A DNA stretch of 64,000 nt from JAAUTT01 sp038213375 (GTDB lineage: Bacteria; Bacteroidota; Bacteroidia; Bacteroidales; JAAUTT01), in NCBI GenBank assembly GCA_038213375.1, contig JBBQTB010000021.1, forward strand, positions 26,665 through 90,664. The letters are read 5' to 3'. The position numbers and the translations under genes are program-made. Under the pieces are notes generated by a model that saw only the letters and a program-made list of their open reading frames with translations, had not been told where the DNA came from and did not search any database. Below are positions 1 to 7,952 of this stretch, one piece after another. Within the stretch, counting starts at the first letter, position 1; each line of letters opens with the position of its first letter.

Positions 1-491
1 TATCCCTGACTTTCAACTAACTTAGGCAAATAGGCTGGATTTGTGGCGCTGTCAATAACAGGCTCATATTCGAAACCTTCAATTAACATCCCTTGAATAT
101 CCCTGTCAGAAAAACCAAATGGACCAATGATCTTGGTCATTCCTTTACCTTTGGCCCATTTTTCAATATATTCAACAAGGGCTGTTGCAACTTCCTGATC
201 GTTTATGCACTCAAGATACCCAAACCGGGCATTTTTTAAATTAAATGTCTGGTTGTGTTCATGCTTTATAATTCCCATAATACGTCCAACAGCTATACTG
301 TCCTTATATGCAATTACCTGCATGTATTCAGCATTGCGAAATGACAGATTTTTTTGTGGATCGAAAAAACTCTTTTCATCCATGTAAATAGGAGGTAACC
401 AAGTGCTGTCTCCTTTACGAATTTTCTCAGGAAAGTAGATAAACTCTTTACGATCGCTTTTGCTCTGTACTTCTTTTAAAGTTATCGCCAT
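1..491 (-). CDS. Bacterial ceramide synthase-like acyltransferase, N-terminal part (runs off the window)
   Basis: The reading frame starts at ATG 489-491 and is still open at base 1, so only about 163 N-terminal residues are seen. The opening resembles the BcerS-like GNAT family: a short beta strand, then FIYFPEKIRKGD, W-PPI, and the block DPQKNLSFRNAE near residue 45, followed by a GNAT-like stretch (VGRIMGII) and EKWAKGKGMTKIIGPFGF. Family members are about 370-390 residues and include the bacterial ceramide synthase that acylates the sphingoid base. It lies 73 bp downstream of a PAP2-family gene on the same strand, so the two may be co-transcribed. The family call rests on remembered motifs and the acyl acceptor cannot be read from this fragment. 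A generic N-acetyltransferase is the alternative. Confidence 0.6.
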   Translation of the reverse strand, partial: MAITLKEVQSKSDRKEFIYFPEKIRKGDSTWLPPIYMDEKSFFDPQKNLSFRNAEYMQVIAYKDSIAVGRIMGIIKHEHNQTFNLKNARFGYLECINDQEVATALVEYIEKWAKGKGMTKIIGPFGFSDRDIQGMLIEGFEYEPVIDSATNPAYLPKLVESQG

Positions 492-564
492 AGATATTTA
501 ATTGGTTATATTAGCTACTGGTTAGGTTATTGTAAAATATTAATAAAATACCGTCCGAAGATAA

Positions 565-1518
565 TTATTTTTTCATTGTTTTACTCCGAAGTTGCTTAAT
601 TGCCGTTAAAAGTTTTTCGTATAAGGTGAACGTATGAGCTTCATGCGAAATGCCATGTGTCAGTAATTGAAATGACTGTTTACTAATCCAATACATAGTT
701 GGTACAGACAGAAATCCGGCAATTACATCAATTACATAATGAGCCTTGATATAAACAGTAGAAAAAATCAAAAGTATACCCCCAGGAATCATCCATTTCA
801 AAAGCTTAGGAGCATATTTGTAAGCAAGGTAGACCAAAATTACCATTATCCCGACATGCGAACTGGGAAATGCAGCGGTGGGACGTTCGCCATATCTATC
901 AACAATTTTAATAAGATCTCTGAAAATATAGGCATCGGGAAGTTGATTGTCCGGCGGAGATAAAAAGAATTGTGGCCCGGCTACAGGAAATACTATAAAG
1001 AGTATGTAGTACATGTAGAATGACATGCATACAATAAAAATAGTTTCCTGAAAATGCCGGCGTTCGTAATTATATATCCAGTAGCACAGTATAAAAATAA
1101 AGATATAGAATGAAAAGTAACTAAGGTTCATTAAGTCGTTGAACCATTTCCAGGGAATATAGTGAGAAAACCAAATGCTGGGCTGCCCTCCAAAAATAGT
1201 CACCTCCAGATTAGATAAAGCAGGATCGAGATTTGGAAATATGATATTATTCAAATAATCCGTTTCCGGATAAAAATAACCCAAAAAAGCCAAAGGATAA
1301 AAGCTTCGAAGGAAATGAATACCTTTGTTATGAAATGAAAAATTGAGAAATATAAGTGAGACCATTACACCTATTAAAATCAATCTTACCAACAAATGAC
1401 CGGCAATATTATCAAGTGCAACAGCACCTAATATAATGTATACCCCGGTGATAATAATGTAAGTAAATGTAATGATATCAATGGGGTGAATATGAGGCAA
1501 AAATTTACGTAAAGGCAT
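565..1518 (-). CDS. PAP2-superfamily membrane lipid phosphatase/transferase (AUR1-like PAP2_3)
   Basis: Polytopic membrane protein with about six hydrophobic segments and a PAP2-type active site in the C-terminal half: AAFPSSHVG supplies the PSxH motif and AHYVIDVIAG supplies the HxxxD motif. The layout fits the PAP2_3 group, which includes inositol phosphorylceramide synthases as well as phosphatases. I use ATG 1516-1518 (MPLRKF). A TTG at 1531-1533, five codons upstream and only 2 nt from the stop of the kinase gene, is possible. It is followed on the same strand by a BcerS-like gene, so a role in making or remodelling a phospho-sphingolipid head group is plausible, but this is inferred from context. 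A lipid phosphatase (for example undecaprenyl pyrophosphate phosphatase) is the plain alternative. Confidence 0.72.
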   Translation of the reverse strand: MPLRKFLPHIHPIDIITFTYIIITGVYIILGAVALDNIAGHLLVRLILIGVMVSLIFLNFSFHNKGIHFLRSFYPLAFLGYFYPETDYLNNIIFPNLDPALSNLEVTIFGGQPSIWFSHYIPWKWFNDLMNLSYFSFYIFIFILCYWIYNYERRHFQETIFIVCMSFYMYYILFIVFPVAGPQFFLSPPDNQLPDAYIFRDLIKIVDRYGERPTAAFPSSHVGIMVILVYLAYKYAPKLLKWMIPGGILLIFSTVYIKAHYVIDVIAGFLSVPTMYWISKQSFQLLTHGISHEAHTFTLYEKLLTAIKQLRSKTMKK

Positions 1519-1535
1519 CGGAATAATTTTCAAAA

Positions 1536-2939
1536 TTAGGAGCGCAAAGGTAATGATAAAATAAAAGTAGAACCTCTTTCAAGTTCACTTTTTGCAAATA
1601 TAGTACCTCCGTTTTGCCTTGCAAATTCTATGCTTAATATAAGGCCTAGCCCGGTACCTGATTCCCCGCTTGTACCTTTCATTATTTCTTTATCAGTCGA
1701 AAAAAGTTTTTTCAATTGTTGTTCATCCATTCCAATGCCATTATCGGAAATTGTAACGTAACAGTTTTCTTCGTCAGAAGTGGTTGAAATACAAATTTGT
1801 CCGTTTTTTTTTGTAAATTTAATAGCGTTACTTAACAGATTTCTTAAAATTGCCAAAATCATATTTACATCGGAGTAAACAATTAAATTTGTTGTCGACT
1901 CATTCACTATCGGAATGTTTTTGAGTTTGGCACATACTTCAAGAAAGTCAATTACCTCCTTTATCTGGTCACTTATAATAAAAAGGCTCGGGCGACAGGG
2001 AATTGTATTGGATTGATTTTTAGCCCAGAATAACAGGTTTTCAAGTAACGAATAGGCTATTTTAGACGAGCTATTGATAATGCTTACCATTTCTAATTGT
2101 TTGGGCTGCATAGTATCCATATACTTTAATAAAAGCAGCTCCGAAAAATTAATGATTGCATTGAAAGGGTTCTTCAGATCGTGCGCTATAATTGAAATAA
2201 ACTTATCCTTGGTATCGTTTGATTTGTGTAGCTCTATATTTAAATTTTTTAGATTTTCAGCCTGCATCAATAATTCTTCGGTTTGTTGCTGAATTTGTTC
2301 ATACTGCTCTTCCAGCAAGACATTAGATTCTTTCAAATTTTCAGTCTGTGTAAGTAATTCATTCTCTATTTGTTTTAATGCTGAAATATTTCTTCCAATT
2401 CCTATTATTCCTTTCACAGTTCCCTCTTGATTAATCCAAGGAACTTTGGTTGTTGAAACAATAGTAGGTTTATTATTATAATCCAACCCGAATTCTTCAA
2501 CATTAACCATTGGCAGCCTGGTTTTAATTATTCTTTGTTCGTCGTCAAAAAATTTTTGTGCCATTTCAATTGGGTAATAATCGAAGTCGGTTTTTCCAAT
2601 CATATCATCAGGGTGGCTTACTTTAGTTACATCAGCCAGATACTTGTTTGCTATGATAAATCTACTTTCTGTATCCTTAATATAGATAAAATCAGGCATT
2701 TTATCGATTAACAGATAAAGTAAATTATTATCAACGTTCATACGTGTTTTTTGGAGGTTTTTAAGATTTCGAATTTTTATATACATAACCTCAATAACTC
2801 CAATCAGAACGAGTATGATAACTATTAATATGATTCTTATTGTATTGATATTTGAAATCTTTAAATTCAGGGTATCAACCTTTTGGGCGAGACTATTGTT
2901 TGTAAAAAATATTACAAAAACAAACAAAAACCATTTCAT
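1536..2939 (-). CDS. PAS-domain sensor histidine kinase
   Basis: Order of parts: a signal-peptide-like segment ending NSLAQ, a second membrane helix (IRIILIVIILVLIGVIEV), a PAS domain of about 120 residues (KMPDFIYIKDTESRFI to GIGRNIS), a glutamine-rich coiled coil, a HisKA domain with the phospho-acceptor His in IIAHDLKNPF, then HATPase_c with N box (NLLSNAIKFT), G1 (DNGIGM) and G2 (GTGLGL). All catalytic motifs are intact. I place the start at ATG 2937-2939 because the signal-like segment then begins normally; ATG 2985-2987 would add 16 residues. No receiver gene is adjacent, so the partner is unknown. Only a couple of bases separate its stop from the PAP2 frame, so it probably heads the kinase-PAP2-BcerS transcription unit. 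Confidence 0.85.
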   Translation of the reverse strand: MKWFLFVFVIFFTNNSLAQKVDTLNLKISNINTIRIILIVIILVLIGVIEVMYIKIRNLKNLQKTRMNVDNNLLYLLIDKMPDFIYIKDTESRFIIANKYLADVTKVSHPDDMIGKTDFDYYPIEMAQKFFDDEQRIIKTRLPMVNVEEFGLDYNNKPTIVSTTKVPWINQEGTVKGIIGIGRNISALKQIENELLTQTENLKESNVLLEEQYEQIQQQTEELLMQAENLKNLNIELHKSNDTKDKFISIIAHDLKNPFNAIINFSELLLLKYMDTMQPKQLEMVSIINSSSKIAYSLLENLLFWAKNQSNTIPCRPSLFIISDQIKEVIDFLEVCAKLKNIPIVNESTTNLIVYSDVNMILAILRNLLSNAIKFTKKNGQICISTTSDEENCYVTISDNGIGMDEQQLKKLFSTDKEIMKGTSGESGTGLGLILSIEFARQNGGTIFAKSELERGSTFILSLPLRS

Positions 2940-3191
2940 TACTTTCTGTTTTGTCCAACAAAGTTGTTTTATGATTTTTATAAACATGATATGAATTGCT
3001 TTCCTGTTTCGAAACGATTTGTTATCCTTTTATGAAAGGTAGTAAAAAATTTAAACATTATCAATGAAAGCAATGAAAAATCATAGAGCCGATTATATAA
3101 GTACTTTTTAAAAAAAACATCATAAAAATTCTCAGCTTTCATCCCTGTTGTTAAAATTAAAAATTTGAAATTCTTCTTACAACTTTTATTA

Positions 3192-3199
3192 TACTTTTG
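3192..3199 (+). promoter_or_regulatory. Bacteroidota-type -7 promoter element for the amino acid permease
   Basis: TACTTTTG matches the TAnnTTTG -7 consensus used by the Bacteroidota primary sigma factor. It lies about 28 nt before the GTG start, giving a very short leader. A TTTG at 3164-3167 is 24 nt upstream, a little far for a standard -33 element. Confidence 0.45.
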
Positions 3200-3227
3200 C
3201 CACATAGTTCCATCATGAAACCTTAAC

Positions 3228-4943
3228 GTGAAACTTGAGCAGATATTTAGAAAAAAAACAATTGATAAAATTATTTCCGATGCCAACATCGAAAGTGAAA
3301 GTTATGGAAATCTTCACAAAAACCTAAATCTTAAAGATTTAACTGCCATGGCTATTGCAGCTCTGGTTGGTGCCGGTATTTTTAGTACTATTGGTAATGC
3401 CAGCGCTGCTGGAGGACCAGCAGTTTCATTGCTATTTATATTTACAGCAATTGCATGTTCTTTCTCGGCATTGTGTTACGCCGAATTTGCCTCTCGAATT
3501 CCCATCAGCGGAAGTGCTTACACTTATGCGTATGTTTCACTGGGCGAACTAGTTGCGTGGATCATAGGATGGACTCTTCTTATGGAGTATTCTGTCGGAA
3601 ATATAGTAGTGGCAATATCGTGGTCCGATTATTTCACCTCATTTCTAAGAGGTTTCCACATCAATATCCCTGAATATTTTACAACCAATTATCTTGGAGC
3701 TTTGAGAGGATATAATGAAACATTGATTCTACTTAAAAATGGCTCCACTTTGAATGAGGTTCCAGGCTACCTTCAGGAAGCCCACAAAGCCTGGACAACT
3801 GCTCCAATGATTGGTTCTTTTCGGATTGTTGCCGATTTACCTGCCTTTCTGATTACCGTTCTTATCACAGCTTTGGTTTACATAGGTATCAAGGAAAGCA
3901 AAAATGCAAGTAACATACTAGTTCTTCTCAAAATTATTGTCGTTCTGGTGGTTATCGCGGTAGGTGCATTCTATATCACGCCAGCCAACTGGAGTCCATT
4001 TGCCCCAAATGGTTTAAGTGGTGTATTGAAAGGTGTTTCGGCAGTATTTTTTGCATACATTGGCTTTGATGCTATATCTACCACTGCAGAAGAATGTAAA
4101 AATCCACAGCGCGATTTACCCAAAGCGATGATTCTTTCGTTAATTATTTGTACCATATTATATGTTGCAGTTACCTTGGTTTTAACGGGAATGGTCAGTT
4201 ACAGGGAATTAGCCGTTGGTGATCCTCTTTCATTTGTATTTCAGAAACATCAGCTCAACTGGCTTTCAGGTATTATTGGCTTAAGCGCCATCGTTGCAAT
4301 GTCGAGTGTTTTACTTGTCTTTCAGGTTGGTCAACCACGAATATGGATGAGTATGAGCCGTGATGGATTATTGCCAAAAAGGTTTTCGGCCATCCATCCG
4401 CGATTTAAAACTCCGGGATTTTCAACAATAATAACAGGGCTTGTTGTTGGAATTCCTTCGTTGTTTATGAATCTTACAGAAGTAACTGATCTTACAAGCA
4501 TTGGAACACTATTTGCTTTCGTAATTGTGTGTGCCGGAGTGCTTAAATTTAATCCCAGAGATAAACTTAGTGGTGGTTCATTTCATATCCCTTATTTAAA
4601 TGGTAGATATATAGTTCCCGGCTTGCTGATACTTGGATTTCTTATCTGTTTAATTTTTTACAGGGAAACGGTGACAACGTTTTTTTCATTCGAAGGTGGA
4701 TGGAACCTGATTAAGCATAAAATGCCATATCTTGCCTTTATGACGGTTGCCATATGGGTTTCTATACGTACTTACAAAAAAAGTTATTCACTAATTCCTG
4801 TTCTTGGACTTTTAACTAACCTTTATTTGATGACCGAATTAGGATATACCAATTGGATGAGATTTATTATCTGGCTACTTATCGGGTTAGTTATCTACTT
4901 TTCATATAGCTACAAGAAAAGTAAACTTCATAAAATATTTTAG
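3228..4943 (+). CDS. APC-superfamily amino acid permease (cationic amino acid transporter-like)
   Basis: Inner-membrane amino acid transporter of 571 residues with about 12-14 hydrophobic helices. The APC signature GAGIFST sits at residues 48-54 in helix 1, followed by the AGGPAV segment. Helix 3 contains YAEFASRIPISGSAY, typical of the CAT/YfnA subgroup, and a second signature FFAYIGFDAISTTAEE is present near residue 270. The start is GTG 3228-3230; MKLEQIFRKK at that position is the usual beginning for this group, and the nearest upstream ATG (3215) runs into a stop after three codons. A long extracytoplasmic insertion lies around residues 140-190. Substrate is not decidable from sequence. 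It stands alone between a divergent kinase gene and a convergent dehydrogenase gene. Confidence 0.88.
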   Translation: MKLEQIFRKKTIDKIISDANIESESYGNLHKNLNLKDLTAMAIAALVGAGIFSTIGNASAAGGPAVSLLFIFTAIACSFSALCYAEFASRIPISGSAYTYAYVSLGELVAWIIGWTLLMEYSVGNIVVAISWSDYFTSFLRGFHINIPEYFTTNYLGALRGYNETLILLKNGSTLNEVPGYLQEAHKAWTTAPMIGSFRIVADLPAFLITVLITALVYIGIKESKNASNILVLLKIIVVLVVIAVGAFYITPANWSPFAPNGLSGVLKGVSAVFFAYIGFDAISTTAEECKNPQRDLPKAMILSLIICTILYVAVTLVLTGMVSYRELAVGDPLSFVFQKHQLNWLSGIIGLSAIVAMSSVLLVFQVGQPRIWMSMSRDGLLPKRFSAIHPRFKTPGFSTIITGLVVGIPSLFMNLTEVTDLTSIGTLFAFVIVCAGVLKFNPRDKLSGGSFHIPYLNGRYIVPGLLILGFLICLIFYRETVTTFFSFEGGWNLIKHKMPYLAFMTVAIWVSIRTYKKSYSLIPVLGLLTNLYLMTELGYTNWMRFIIWLLIGLVIYFSYSYKKSKLHKIF

Positions 4944-5034
4944 TTCAACTTTTCGACTTTATGAATTGTTGTTATTTTTATAGAAATGATTAATAGCTCG
5001 GTTCTTATTTTAATGACCTTTAAAGTCTTTGTTA

Positions 5035-7488
5035 TCAATATAATTCAGGCCATTTTTCAGGGTTTACCTCGTGCATAATCGAGTAAATGGTTTCAAAAAC
5101 ATTCTCAGCGCTTGGATTTGAAAAATAATCACCATCGGTGGTATAGGCTGGACGGTGGTCGCGCGCTGTTAGAGTTCTGGGGGGAGAATCGAGATATTTG
5201 TATGCTTTCTGTTCTTCTATCACTTTATGCATCATGTATGCAGTTGCCCCGCCGGGAACATCCTCGTCGAAAAACAAAACACGGTTTGTCTTTTTTAATG
5301 ATTCTAGTATAATATGATGTATATCGAAAGGCAATAGTGTTTGAATATCTATCAATTCCACATGAATGTCAAATTCACTTAATTGATCAAGTGCATCAAT
5401 TGCAATTTTAACACACGAACCATAAGTAACCATTGTAATATCTGTACCTTCAATCAATATTTCTGGTACTCCAAGAGGAATTGTATACTCTCCAATATTA
5501 TCGGGCCGAAGTTCCATCAACCTATAACCATTAAGAGGTTCAATCACAATGGCAGGATCATCGGCCTTTAGAAGCGTGTTATAAAAACCGGCGGCTTGGG
5601 TCATGTTTCTTGGAACGCATACATAAATGCCACGAATGGCGCTTATCACCATTGCCATTGGTGAACCGGAATGCCATATTCCTTCTAGTCTGTGACCCCG
5701 TGTTGAAATAATCAGAGGAGCAATTTGTTGTCCACGGGTTCTCCAATGAGTGGTGGCTAAGTCGTCGCTTAATGTTTGAAGAGCATAGAGTAAATAATCG
5801 AAATATTGTATCTCGGCGATAGGTCTAAATCCTCTCAAAGCTAGTCCAATACCCTGTCCAATAATCGTTGTTTCGCGAATACCTGTATCGGTAATCCTCA
5901 GATCGGTAAATTTTTGTTGCAGTCCTTCATATGTTTGATTTACGCTTCCAATTTTACCAACATCTTCGCCAAAAGCAACTAATAGGGGATATTTTTCGAA
6001 TAATTTATCAAAATTATCCCTGATAATTTCTCTTCCATGGACCTTTCTGGAATTCTCGGAATATGAAGGGCTTTCAAGTTTAACATTCAAAGCGGAACGG
6101 GATGTTTCATTATATAAACCGCTGCCATAACACTCCTGTCCCTCAATTTGGTTAAGACGTATCCACGAAATAAGTTCTTTCCTTAGGTTATTGCGTGAAG
6201 GACATTCTTTGCAAACATGTCTTACAATTTTCTTAGCAATACTAATATTATCTTTCCAGATAGGAAACTGGATTTGTTTCAATTCATCAGTGTAAATTTC
6301 TATTTTTTCGGAGTTGTCGGGTTTGCATTTACAATTTTTCTTTTCAATCAGATGGAGGAGTTTTTGTTTTTCATCCTGAAACGGTTTTGTAAAATTATCC
6401 CAAGCTATTTCCCTTCCATGAAAGGCCTCGTTGTAAGTTTTTAATTCGATTTCGTTCAATTCTGATTCACTTGCCAGCTTAGTTTTAAGAATCCATTCCC
6501 GCATTTTCTTTAATGGGTCGAAATCCTGTTCCCAATCCAATCGCTCTTTTGATTTATACCTTTCATGAGAACCGGAAGTAGAATGACCCTGTGGTTGGTT
6601 CATTTCCTGAATATGAAATAACACCGGAACATGTTCTGTTCTGCATCGAAGAATTCCTTCATGATAAACCCTGCAAAGTTCAGAATAATCCCATCCTCTT
6701 GCTTTGTAAATAAGTATTCCTTTATTTTTACTGTCAGCCTCAAAACCACGCAGTGCTTCAGATATGCTTTGTTTTGTTGTTTGAAATTCAGTGGGTACCG
6801 AAATGCCATATCCATCGTCCCATATTCCAATAGCCATAGGAACTTGCAATACACCAGCAGCATTTATAGTTTCGAAAAAATGACCTTCGGTGGTGCTGGC
6901 ATCTCCTATCGTACCAAATGCAACTTCGTTTCCTTGATTGGTGAATTGACTGAATGGATGTAATGTCTTATTTAATCTGAAAAGTTTGGATGCATAGGCC
7001 AAACCAAGTAATCGAGGCATCTGGCCGGCAGTAGGAGAGATATCGCCCGATGAATTTTTTTGCTCCATCAGGTTTCGCCAGGTACCATCTTCATTATAAT
7101 TGGCCGTGGAAAAATGGTTATTGAAGTTTCGACCTCCACTTCCCGGATTGTGTTTTAAATTAGTGTCGCCATACATTTGGGCGAAGAATTCAGTAGCGTT
7201 GAGCAAACCAATATAGAGCATAAATGTTTGATCACGATAATACCCCGATCGCCAATCTCCATTACGAAAATTTTTTGCCATGGCTATTTGTGCAAGTTCT
7301 TTTCCATCGCCAAATATTCCAAATTTGGCTTTACCCGAAAGCACTTCTTTACGACCTAAAATACTAAGCTGTCGGCTGAGGTTGGATATATAATAATCAT
7401 GTAAAATAGTTTGTTTTTCAAGAAGAGGTTCAGAAAGGCTACTTACGCTGGTTTGCATAGTTTGGTTTAATAACTTGTAATCATTCAT
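5035..7488 (-). CDS. 2-oxo acid dehydrogenase E1, fused alpha and beta subunits
   Basis: Thiamine-diphosphate-dependent E1 component of a branched-chain or related 2-oxo acid dehydrogenase complex, 817 residues, with both subunits in one chain. The alpha part (about 30-420) has the ThDP/Mg motif opening GDAS at 195-198 and closing DDGYG at 224-228, plus SPTAGQMPRLLG before it. The beta part starts near residue 485 (VHGREIIRDNF) and contains FGEDVG, IRETTIIGQGIG and the C-terminal transketolase-like domain with FFDEDVPGGA. The connecting segment of about 60 residues is rich in Lys and Cys. Single-chain E1 proteins of this type are common in Bacteroidota. The E2 and E3 genes are not nearby. Substrate (2-oxoisovalerate versus pyruvate) is inferred from overall resemblance only. 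The start ATG 7486-7488 is clear. Confidence 0.87.
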   Translation of the reverse strand: MNDYKLLNQTMQTSVSSLSEPLLEKQTILHDYYISNLSRQLSILGRKEVLSGKAKFGIFGDGKELAQIAMAKNFRNGDWRSGYYRDQTFMLYIGLLNATEFFAQMYGDTNLKHNPGSGGRNFNNHFSTANYNEDGTWRNLMEQKNSSGDISPTAGQMPRLLGLAYASKLFRLNKTLHPFSQFTNQGNEVAFGTIGDASTTEGHFFETINAAGVLQVPMAIGIWDDGYGISVPTEFQTTKQSISEALRGFEADSKNKGILIYKARGWDYSELCRVYHEGILRCRTEHVPVLFHIQEMNQPQGHSTSGSHERYKSKERLDWEQDFDPLKKMREWILKTKLASESELNEIELKTYNEAFHGREIAWDNFTKPFQDEKQKLLHLIEKKNCKCKPDNSEKIEIYTDELKQIQFPIWKDNISIAKKIVRHVCKECPSRNNLRKELISWIRLNQIEGQECYGSGLYNETSRSALNVKLESPSYSENSRKVHGREIIRDNFDKLFEKYPLLVAFGEDVGKIGSVNQTYEGLQQKFTDLRITDTGIRETTIIGQGIGLALRGFRPIAEIQYFDYLLYALQTLSDDLATTHWRTRGQQIAPLIISTRGHRLEGIWHSGSPMAMVISAIRGIYVCVPRNMTQAAGFYNTLLKADDPAIVIEPLNGYRLMELRPDNIGEYTIPLGVPEILIEGTDITMVTYGSCVKIAIDALDQLSEFDIHVELIDIQTLLPFDIHHIILESLKKTNRVLFFDEDVPGGATAYMMHKVIEEQKAYKYLDSPPRTLTARDHRPAYTTDGDYFSNPSAENVFETIYSIMHEVNPEKWPELY

Positions 7489-7952
7489 ACAAAAATAAAA
7501 ATGTTCTATGAATTATTGAGGGGAGTACTACAAATTTTCCCTTTAGTTTTTATGTTTATAAACTCCAACCTTTTAAAAATGGGTTATAACTACACTCGAA
7601 TCTGTTATAGCCCTTAAAATGGGTTAAGGTTGTAACGCAATAAAAGTGCAACTTTAACTTTTTCTTTTGAAGCTTATTTTTTTCGTATACCCTTACTCGA
7701 GTAATAACTTCTATAAACCGAAATTGTTCAGGTAGATTATAATTAGAATTACAACTGAGAAATATACGCATTGTTAAATAGCCACGAAAACACTAATAAT
7801 TTATTTGTGCATTCGTGGCTATTAATTAATTTTTTTTTGTTTGCTGCTTTGTGCTACTTTACGAATTAAACAGGAAAGCCCATGGAATTTGAAAAATAAA
7901 ACAATCCAGGTTACTTTTTTGTTAAATTAGCGACAATTAATAATTCTCCCTG
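7489..7952. other. Intergenic region between divergent genes
   Basis: No convincing gene. It holds an imperfect inverted repeat around 7581-7613 (GGGTTATAAC against GTTATAGCCC), part of a phrase that recurs near 16590, and the inverted repeat listed at 7777-7823. An open frame of 71 codons on the minus strand (7556-7771) has no recognisable motif. The promoters of the E1 and HDIG genes must lie here, but I could not fix a -7 element with confidence. Confidence 0.5.
7777..7823. repeat. Inverted repeat, AATAGCCACGAA family
   Basis: Perfect 12-bp arms (AATAGCCACGAA at 7777-7788 and TTCGTGGCTATT at 7812-7823) flank a 23-nt spacer. The same arm sequence forms the ends of a 48-bp perfect palindrome at 23201-23248, so this is a dispersed intergenic repeat rather than a chance hairpin. 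It is not followed by a clean T tract until 7831, so a role as terminator is uncertain. Confidence 0.7.

Noticed and set aside
205..387. 60-codon plus-strand frame at the left edge
   Set aside because: Antisense to the BcerS-like gene, which has clear family motifs.
2978..3289. 103-codon minus-strand frame across the kinase-permease gap
   Set aside because: It covers the promoter and the start of the permease, has no recognisable motif and starts inside the opposite gene.
7556..7771. 71-codon minus-strand frame in the E1-HDIG gap
   Set aside because: No signal peptide, motif or start signal, and it contains the repeat phrase; more likely intergenic DNA.
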